Of a stretch of DNA of 64,000 nt, positions 58,607 through 64,000 are shown piece by piece. The DNA comes from Halorientalis sp. LT38 (GTDB lineage Archaea > Halobacteriota > Halobacteria > Halobacteriales > Haloarculaceae), in the NCBI RefSeq assembly GCF_037031225.1, contig NZ_JAYEZN010000001.1:3100001-3164000 (forward strand), in the 5' to 3' direction. Below the pieces are notes generated by a model that was given only the letters and a program-made list of their open reading frames with translations, was not told the origin of the DNA and ran no database searches. The translations under genes were made by a program, and so were the position numbers. The first letter of the stretch is position 1. Each line of letters begins with the position of its first letter.

Positions 58607-58643
58607 TGTGAGTGATCCTGAGTCGCGCGGTCGGCCGGTCGAT

Positions 58644-58742
58644 GCGTCCAGCGGGTCGAGAAGGGAGTCAACAGCGGCGACAGCCAGCGATACTGGCGGG
58701 GCTGGTCGACTGCGAGCGAGTCGCGTGCGAACGCTGGACGCG
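58644..58742 (-). promoter_or_regulatory. cysE leader: long-range stem overlapping an upstream ORF
   Basis: The minus strand has a TATA box ATTTATAT (58777-58770), predicting transcription start near 58746-58748 and a 140-base leader. GCGTCCAGCG (58742-58733, inside codons 2-5 of the upstream ORF) is perfectly complementary to CGCTGGACGC (58653-58644, 15 bases after its stop). An internal hairpin GCCAG-TATCG-CTGGC sits at 58698-58684. Together they look like an attenuator whose folding depends on translation of the upstream ORF. Confidence 0.55.
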
Positions 58743-58745
58743 CAT
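58668..58745 (-). CDS. Putative leaderless 25-codon upstream ORF in the cysE leader
   Basis: ATG at 58745, within about one to three bases of the predicted transcription start, so it would be read leaderless. It encodes 25 residues (start [11 protein letters not shown], end IAGCRRC) and terminates with TGA at 58668-58670. The last codons are TGT-CGC-CGC-TGT: two of the last four are cysteine, and no other codon of the peptide is for cysteine. The ORF is followed by cysE after 61 bases. A short ORF with terminal Cys codons before a cysteine-synthesis gene is the pattern of amino-acid-dependent attenuation in bacteria. I know of no archaeal precedent. Confidence 0.5.
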   Translation of the reverse strand: MRVQRSHATRSQSTSPASIAGCRRC

Positions 58746-58846
58746 GGGTACTGGGTAGTCACCGTCCGAATATAAATGCTGTCCGGAACGGGGACGACGA
58801 GGGCCGGGACGGTCCCGGGTGGCCGCCGCCGGACCGCCCGCCCGGT

Positions 58847-60001
58847 TTAGATCCCCTTGCCCAGGAGTTCGCGGGCGATGACGTTCTTCTGGATCTCCGT
58901 GGTGCCCTCGTAGATCTGGGTGATCTTGGCGTCCCGGTAGAACCGCTCGGCCTGGAAGTCGTCGACGTAGCCGGCGCCGCCGTGGATCTGGACGGCCTCG
59001 TTGGCCACGTCCACCGCCACGCGGGAGGCGTACTCCTTGGCCATCGACGCCAGCGTCGTCAGCTGTTCCTCCTTGTTGTCGACCGACCAGGCCGATTTGT
59101 ACACCAGGTTCCGCGCGGCCTCGATGTCGGTGAACATCTCGGCGAGTTTGTGCTGGATGGCCTGGAACTCGGAGATGGGCTGGCCGAACTGTTCGCGCTC
59201 CTGGGCGTACTCCAGCGCGCCCTCGGCCGCCCCCTTGGCGATGCCCACGCCCTGTGCGGCGACGCCCGTTCGCGTCGCGTCGAAGAACTGCATCTGCTGG
59301 AGGAAGCCCATGCCCTCGGTCCCCACGAGGTTCTCTGCTGGTACTCTGACGTCGTCGAAGAGCAACTCGGCGGTGTCGCTGGCCCGAATCCCGAGTTTGC
59401 CGGTGATCTTGTCGGCCTCGAAGCCGTCCCGATCCGCTTCGACGACGATCTGGGAGAAGCCGTTGTAGCGGCCGTCGGCGTCGGGGTCGGTCCGGCAGAG
59501 GACGACGAAGAAGTCACCGACCGAGCCGTTGGTGATCCACATCTTGTTGCCGTTAACGACCCACTCGTCCCCGTCCTTCTCGGCGCGGGTGCTCACCGAG
59601 GACACGTCCGACCCGGTGTCGGGCTCCGAGATGGCCGCGCCGGAGATCTTGTCGCCGGCGGCCACGTCGGGGAGGAACCGCTCTTTCTGTTCCTCGGTCC
59701 CGAACTCCATGATGGCCTCGCAGCCGAACGACGTTCCCAGCACCGCCCCGGCGATCCCGGGATCGATCGCGTACAGCTCCTCGGCGATGACGATGGATTC
59801 CAGCGTCGAGTAGCCGGCACCGCCGTACTCGACGGGGATCGACGTTCCCGTCAGCCCCATCTCAGCCCCCTTCTCGACGACCTCGTGGGGGAATTTCTCC
59901 TTCTCGTCGTACTCGTTGGCGACCGGCGCCATCTCGTTCTCGCCGAACCGACGCACTTCCTCGCGGATCTGCCGCAGTTCGTCCGATAGTTCGAAATCCA
60001 T
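58847..60001 (-). CDS. Acyl-CoA dehydrogenase
   Basis: A 384-residue FAD-dependent acyl-CoA dehydrogenase: signature motifs are AISEPDTGSDVSSVSTRAEK (FAD/substrate loop), [20 protein letters not shown] and the C-terminal [20 protein letters not shown], then [20 protein letters not shown]. The catalytic Glu is in IYEGTTE. It catalyses the first step of fatty-acid beta-oxidation. Strongly similar, including length, to the neighbouring 60094-61248 gene, so a tandem duplication. Confidence 0.96.
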   Translation of the reverse strand: MDFELSDELRQIREEVRRFGENEMAPVANEYDEKEKFPHEVVEKGAEMGLTGTSIPVEYGGAGYSTLESIVIAEELYAIDPGIAGAVLGTSFGCEAIMEFGTEEQKERFLPDVAAGDKISGAAISEPDTGSDVSSVSTRAEKDGDEWVVNGNKMWITNGSVGDFFVVLCRTDPDADGRYNGFSQIVVEADRDGFEADKITGKLGIRASDTAELLFDDVRVPAENLVGTEGMGFLQQMQFFDATRTGVAAQGVGIAKGAAEGALEYAQEREQFGQPISEFQAIQHKLAEMFTDIEAARNLVYKSAWSVDNKEEQLTTLASMAKEYASRVAVDVANEAVQIHGGAGYVDDFQAERFYRDAKITQIYEGTTEIQKNVIARELLGKGI

Positions 60002-60053
60002 GTGGCTCTCTCCGCTCTGTAGTTACCACTGGACAATAAAAACTAGCACCGTC

Positions 60054-60064
60054 TAACAGTGTTA
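60054..60064. promoter_or_regulatory. Palindrome upstream of the first acyl-CoA dehydrogenase
   Basis: TAACAGTGTTA, perfect 5-bp arms around one base, just upstream of a TATA-like TTTTTATT on the minus strand (60045-60038). Candidate operator. Confidence 0.4.
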
Positions 60065-60093
60065 ACGAAAAAGGCGATTGACTGACCGCCGGT

Positions 60094-61248
60094 TTACGAG
60101 AGGCCCTTGCCGAGCAGCTCGCGAGCGATGATGTTCTTCTGGATCTCCGTGGTGCCCTCGTAGATCTGGAGGATCTTGGCGTCACGGTAGAAGCGCTCGA
60201 CCGGGAAGTCGTCGACGTAGCCGGCGCCGCCGTGGATCTGGACGGCCTCGTTGGCGACGTCGACGGCGATGCGGGAGGCGTACTCCTTGGCCATGGAGGC
60301 GAGCTTCGTGATCTGCTCGCCCTCGTCGACCGACCAGGCGCCCTTGTAGGTCAGGTTCCGCGCGGCCTCGATGTCCGTGTAGGCCTCGGCGAGCTTGTGC
60401 TGGATGGCCTGGAACTCGGAGATGGGCTGGCCGAACTGTTCGCGCTCCTGGGCGTACTCGAGGGCGGCGTCGGCCGCACCCTTGGCGACACCGACACCCT
60501 GGGCGGCGACGCCGAGGCGGGTGGCGTCGAAGAACTGCATCTGCTGGAGGAAGCCCATGCCTTCGGTGCCGACGAGGTTCTCCTCGGGCACGCGAACGTC
60601 GTCGAAGATGAGTTCGGCGGTGTCGGAGGCGCGGATGCCGAGCTTGCCCTTGATCTTGTCGGCCTGGAAGCCGTCGCGGTCGGACTCGACGATGATCTGG
60701 GAGAAACCGTTGTACCGGCCGTCGGCGTCGGGGTCGGTCTGACAGAGGACGACGAAGAAGTCGCCGACCGTCCCGTTCGAGATCCACATCTTGTTGCCGT
60801 TGATGACGAACTCGTCGCCGTCCTTCTCGGCGCGCGTCGAGATGGAGGAGACGTCGGACCCGGCGTGGGGCTCCGAGATGGCGGCGCCGGAGACCTTCTC
60901 CCCTTTGGCGACAGGCTCGAGGAACTGCTCTTTCTGCTCTTCGGTCCCGAACTCCTGGATCGCCTCCGTCCCGAACGAGGACGCGACGATACAGAACCCG
61001 ATCCCGGGGTCGATGGCGAACAGCTCCTCGACGATGATCATGTTCTCGAGGATCGAGTACCCGGCACCGCCGTACTCGATCGGGATCGAGGCCCCGAGCA
61101 GGCCCATCTCGTTGGCCTTGTCCATGATCTCGTGGGGATATTTCTCCTCACGATCGTACTCGTTGGCGACCGGGACGATCTCGTTCTCGCCGAACCGGCG
61201 GATTTCCTTGCGAAGTTGGTCGATGCCCTCTGGCTGTTCAAAATCCAT
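60094..61248 (-). CDS. Acyl-CoA dehydrogenase (paralogue)
   Basis: A 384-residue acyl-CoA dehydrogenase, paralogue of the previous gene. The start [20 protein letters not shown] at 61248 gives exactly the same length as its neighbour and fits a leaderless transcript; an upstream in-frame ATG at 61275 would add nine residues. Motifs: [60 protein letters not shown] and [20 protein letters not shown]. His replaces Asp in the loop EPHAGSD, a small difference that could alter chain-length preference. Confidence 0.96.
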   Translation of the reverse strand: MDFEQPEGIDQLRKEIRRFGENEIVPVANEYDREEKYPHEIMDKANEMGLLGASIPIEYGGAGYSILENMIIVEELFAIDPGIGFCIVASSFGTEAIQEFGTEEQKEQFLEPVAKGEKVSGAAISEPHAGSDVSSISTRAEKDGDEFVINGNKMWISNGTVGDFFVVLCQTDPDADGRYNGFSQIIVESDRDGFQADKIKGKLGIRASDTAELIFDDVRVPEENLVGTEGMGFLQQMQFFDATRLGVAAQGVGVAKGAADAALEYAQEREQFGQPISEFQAIQHKLAEAYTDIEAARNLTYKGAWSVDEGEQITKLASMAKEYASRIAVDVANEAVQIHGGAGYVDDFPVERFYRDAKILQIYEGTTEIQKNIIARELLGKGLS

Positions 61249-61293
61249 ACGCCATCGTGAGGGTTTGTCGTACATAATGGTTTGTGATCAGTC

Positions 61294-61314
61294 TACAACT
61301 CCCCAGTCGTTGTA
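61294..61314. promoter_or_regulatory. Inverted repeat TACAAC-N9-GTTGTA in the divergent beta-oxidation promoter
   Basis: Perfect 6-bp arms (61294-61299 and 61309-61314), 21 bases overall, between the paralogous acyl-CoA dehydrogenase (start 61248) and the HBD-ECH fusion (start 61438). The arm-to-arm spacing fits a dimeric repressor such as a TetR-type fatty-acid regulator. Confidence 0.5.
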
Positions 61315-61437
61315 AGCTGAGCGGCGCCAGCAGGTTACGATGTTACGAACGAGAATAAACGCGACACGGACTGTAATACGTTTTCGCGGGCAAAGAAAAA
61401 CGTTGAAAGGGGCGGGCGGAGAGACTCTGAACGACTC

Positions 61438-63441
61438 ATGCAACTCGAAGACATAGAGACAATCGCGGTGCTCGGTGCCGGCAATATGGGCCACGGCATC
61501 GCCGAGGTCGCCGCCATCGCAGGGTACGACGTGCGACTGCGCGACATCAAAGAGGAGTTCGTCCAGAGCGGCTACGAGGACATCGAGTGGAGCCTAAAGA
61601 AGCTGGCCGAGAAGGACACGCTCACCGACGAGGAGGCCGAGGAGGCCCTCGCGAACGTGACGCCGCTGGTCGACATGGAGGAGGCCGTCGGCAACGCGGA
61701 CGTCATCATCGAGGCCGTCCCCGAGCAGATGGAGATCAAGGAGGACGTCTACGCCGAGGTCGAGGAGTACGCCCCCGACCGCACGCTCTTCGCGACCAAC
61801 ACCTCCTCGCTCTCGATTACCGACCTCTCGGAGGTCACCGACCGGAAAGAGCAGTTCTGCGGGATGCACTTCTTCAACCCGCCGATCCGGATGGACCTCG
61901 TCGAGGTCATCAACGGCGCCCACACCGCCGACGAGACCGTCGACGCCATCGTGGATCTGGCCGAAGACTTCGGCAAGACCCCCGTCCGCGTCCGGAAGGA
62001 CTCGCCGGGCTTCATCGTCAACCGCATCCTCGTGCCCCTGATGAACGAGGCCTGCTGGATGCTCAGCGAGGACGTGGCCACCGTCGAGGAGATCGACTCC
62101 ACGACGAAGTACCACATGGGCCTCCCGATGGGCTCCTTCGAGCTGGCCGACATGACCGGTATCGACATCTCCTACCACGTCCTCGACTACATGCACGACG
62201 TGCTCGGTGACGAGTACGAGCCCGCCCCGATCATGGTCGAGAAGGTCGAGAACGAGGAGCTCGGCCAGAAGACCGGCAAGGGCTTCTACGACTACGAGGA
62301 CGGCGACGGCGCCGACGTCCCGACCGACGAGTACAGCGAAGAGGTCGAGGAACGGCTGAACGCCGCCCTCGCCAAGGAGATCGCCAACCTCGTCGGCGGC
62401 GACGTCGCCCCGCCCGAGGCCATCGACGAGGCCGTCATGATGGGCGCCGGCTTCCCCGAAGGCCCGACCAAGACCATCGACGAGTACGGCGTCGGCAAGT
62501 GTCTCGAGAAGCTCGAGACGCTCTACGAGGAGACCGGCGCGGCCCGCTACGAGCCGCCGGAGTACCTCTCGGAGGCCGCCGAACAGGGCGGCTTCAACGA
62601 GGGGGCAGGTGAGGACGAGGACGCCGGTCCCGACTTCGAGGTCATCGCCGTCGAGCGCATCGACGTCGACGTCCCGGAGGGCCACGCCGAGAAGCAGGTC
62701 GGCCACGTCAAGATCGACCGGCCCCACCGGATGAACACGATCAGCCTCGACGTGCTCGACGAACTCGAGCAGGCCCTCGACATCCTCGAGGACGACGAGC
62801 AGGTCCGCGCCATCCTCGTCACGGGCGAGGGCGAGAAGGCCTTCTCCGCCGGCGCCGACGTCCAGTCGATGGCCACCAGCGCCGACCCGCTCTCCGCGCA
62901 GGAGCTCTCCGCGAAGGGCCAGTCCACCTTCGGCCGCCTCGAGGAGAGTCCGCTGCCGGTCGTCGCCGGTATCGACGGCTTCTGTCTCGGCGGCGGGATG
63001 GAGCTCTCGATGTGTACCGACATCCGGATCGCCTCCGAGCGCTCCGAGTTCGGCCAGCCCGAACTCGACCTCGGCCTGCTGCCCGGCTGGGGCGGCACCC
63101 AGCGGCTCAAGCACGTCATCGGCGAGGGTCCCGCCAAGGAGATCATCATGACCGCCGAGCGCTACGAGGCCGCGGAGATGGAAGACTTCGGCTTCCTCCG
63201 CGACGTGGTCTCGAAGGACGACCTGTTCGACGAGGCGCTCGAACTCGCCGAACAGCTCGCGCAGGGCCCGCCGGTCGCCCAGAAGATGACCAAGCGCGCC
63301 ATGCTGAAGGGCCGCGACGACACCGACGCCGGCCTCGAAGTCGAGTCCCAGGCCTTCGGCCACCTCATCGGCACGGACGACGTCATGGAGGGCATGACCT
63401 CCTTCATGGGCGACTCTGAGCCCGATTTTGAGGGTCAGTGA
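61438..63441 (+). CDS. 3-hydroxyacyl-CoA dehydrogenase / enoyl-CoA hydratase fusion
   Basis: A 667-residue bifunctional protein in HBD-ECH order, as in archaea (bacterial FadB is reversed). Residues 1-300 are the dehydrogenase: IAVLGAGNMGHGIAEVAAIA (NAD), FATNTSSLSITDLSEVTDRK, GMHFFNPPIRMDLVEVI with catalytic His and RVRKDSPGFIVNRILVP. A hinge of about 90 residues leads to the hydratase: EGEKAFSAGADVQSMA, then DGFCLGGGMELSMCTDIRIA and FGQPELDLGLLPGWGGTQRL, with both catalytic Glu present. The last codons (EPDFEGQ-stop) are written with AT-ending synonyms and form one arm of a hairpin. Confidence 0.95.
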   Translation: MQLEDIETIAVLGAGNMGHGIAEVAAIAGYDVRLRDIKEEFVQSGYEDIEWSLKKLAEKDTLTDEEAEEALANVTPLVDMEEAVGNADVIIEAVPEQMEIKEDVYAEVEEYAPDRTLFATNTSSLSITDLSEVTDRKEQFCGMHFFNPPIRMDLVEVINGAHTADETVDAIVDLAEDFGKTPVRVRKDSPGFIVNRILVPLMNEACWMLSEDVATVEEIDSTTKYHMGLPMGSFELADMTGIDISYHVLDYMHDVLGDEYEPAPIMVEKVENEELGQKTGKGFYDYEDGDGADVPTDEYSEEVEERLNAALAKEIANLVGGDVAPPEAIDEAVMMGAGFPEGPTKTIDEYGVGKCLEKLETLYEETGAARYEPPEYLSEAAEQGGFNEGAGEDEDAGPDFEVIAVERIDVDVPEGHAEKQVGHVKIDRPHRMNTISLDVLDELEQALDILEDDEQVRAILVTGEGEKAFSAGADVQSMATSADPLSAQELSAKGQSTFGRLEESPLPVVAGIDGFCLGGGMELSMCTDIRIASERSEFGQPELDLGLLPGWGGTQRLKHVIGEGPAKEIIMTAERYEAAEMEDFGFLRDVVSKDDLFDEALELAEQLAQGPPVAQKMTKRAMLKGRDDTDAGLEVESQAFGHLIGTDDVMEGMTSFMGDSEPDFEGQ

Positions 63442-63479
63442 TCGAAAAATCGGGTGAAGGTCGATAGACCGCAGGTCTA
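63421..63479 (+). terminator. Hairpin overlapping the HBD-ECH stop codon, followed by a second hairpin
   Basis: CCCGATTTT (63421-63429) pairs perfectly with AAAATCGGG (63446-63454) across a 16-base loop containing the stop codon. A second perfect hairpin, TAGACC-GCA-GGTCTA, is at 63465-63479. There is no long T tract, so termination is not certain; mRNA 3-prime-end protection is another possibility. Confidence 0.45.
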
Positions 63480-63487
63480 CCGGAACT

Positions 63488-63511
63488 GAGCCCGACTTCG
63501 AAGGGCAGTAA
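63488..63511 (+). repeat. Second copy of the HBD-ECH gene's 3-prime end
   Basis: These 24 bases read GAG-CCC-GAC-TTC-GAA-GGG-CAG-TAA, encoding EPDFEGQ-stop, the same peptide end as the real gene at 63418-63441. All five differences are synonymous (one changes TGA to TAA). It lies 70 bases downstream. Confidence 0.7.
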
Positions 63512-63662
63512 GCGCAGCTCGCTGTCCATACCCACCGACCTTTTTCGCCGTTCGTCCCGTCTGCAGGTGCCATCACCGTCGCCGATCTGGCTTGCGCCCT
63601 GCGTCGTCTGGACCCAGTGACGGCACTGTGAGTGATCCCCACTACGCCTCCGAAAAGCAGGG

Positions 63663-63670
63663 TTTATTAC
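63663..63670 (+). promoter_or_regulatory. Probable TATA box of tRNA-Glu
   Basis: TTTATTAC, 25-32 bases upstream of the mature tRNA 5-prime end. Confidence 0.55.
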
Positions 63671-63694
63671 CGAACCCCCCGGACTTGGTAATGC

Positions 63695-63806
<112 letters not shown>

Positions 63807-63828
63807 TTTTCAGGCGGCCACCGACGCC

Positions 63829-63839
63829 GAGCGAAGCGA
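63829..63839 (+). repeat. GAGCGAAGCGA core element
   Basis: Same 11-base core as the two palindromic units inside cbiC. Here its flanks (GACGCC and CCGCGT) are not perfectly complementary. Confidence 0.4.
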
Positions 63840-63954
63840 CCGCGTGTGCCGGGGGATTTTTCCACCGGAATTGGGCGCGGAAGCACCGTACTGTCGCTTT
63901 CGGGACCTGTGAACGACCCGGGCATATTTAACGGCTGACGCGATAGCCAATTGC

Positions 63955-64000
63955 ATGGCCCCACCTGACACGATCGAAGAGATTCGACAGCGAGAGCGGG
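63955..64000 (+). CDS. Start of a gene running off the right edge
   Basis: ATG at 63955 opens MAPPDTIEEIRQRER to the window end. A TATA-like TATTTAA lies near 63924-63930, 25-31 bases upstream, so leaderless expression is expected. Too short to identify. Confidence 0.5.
   Translation, partial: MAPPDTIEEIRQRER

Noticed and set aside
58607..58762. N-terminally extended CysE starting at GTG 58762
   Set aside because: The TATA box at 58770-58777 places the transcript start downstream of this GTG, and the extension is low-complexity and unlike CysE. The ATG at 58606 matches the family.

Overview
The window comes from the chromosome of a denitrifying haloarchaeon. Supporting evidence: high GC, strongly acidic predicted proteins, many leaderless genes with a TATA element 25-30 bases upstream, twin-arginine lipoprotein signals, archaeal-type tRNA processing, and haloarchaeal families such as NarO, DUF3209, CbtA/CbtB and HBD-ECH fusions. 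I see no insertion sequence, phage, CRISPR array or replication origin. Genes are packed, and most operons overlap by 1-11 bases.

Region 1 (1-9160) is a nitrite/NO and anaerobic-control block. It holds copper nitrite reductase NirK, a MoaD-like protein, a small Cys/His protein followed by a radical SAM/SPASM enzyme, a NarO paralogue, a Bat-type regulator, two DUF2249 proteins, two cupins, a lone GluTR-dimerisation-like protein, a polytopic membrane protein and NarO itself. Almost every promoter carries the palindrome CCGAAC-N2-GTTCGG. It recurs upstream of an R2-like oxidase (32 kb), a multicopper oxidase, a candidate RiPP gene, a third DUF2249 gene and a second membrane protein (43-46.8 kb).

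Region 2 (9389-20827) is one long nitrate-respiration operon: membrane subunit, Rieske protein, cytochrome b, small membrane protein, NarG, NarH, an ethylbenzene-dehydrogenase-gamma-like haem subunit, NarJ, a membrane protein, a HEAT-repeat protein and an ApbC/Mrp NTPase with a C-terminal DUF2249 domain.

Region 3 (20824-41799) is cobalamin synthesis: a HTH regulator divergent from cbiT-cbiL-cbiF-cbiG-cbiH-cbiH-ferredoxin-LAGLIDADG-like-cbiX-DUF3209-beta-propeller, then (after an R2-like oxidase) cbtA/cbtB, a ChlI/ChlD-type chelatase subunit, cobN, cbiC, cbiE and a second CbiX-like protein. Short GTTGTA/TACAAC elements lie at several of these starts.

Region 4 (41970-58846) is mixed housekeeping: DUF389 protein, surface glycoprotein, cupin, sdhCDBA, lipoprotein, an AstE-like hydrolase divergent from a RimK-RimB fusion, Usp, AlkA-type glycosylase, and cysE. 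The cysE leader appears to contain a leaderless 25-codon upstream ORF ending Cys-Arg-Arg-Cys, overlapped by a 10-bp long-range stem; this looks like an amino-acid attenuator and is the most unexpected signal in the window.

Region 5 (58847-64000) is beta-oxidation: two acyl-CoA dehydrogenases divergent from a HBD-ECH fusion, followed by an intron-containing tRNA-Glu and the start of another gene. All functional calls come from reading motifs by eye; no database search was possible.
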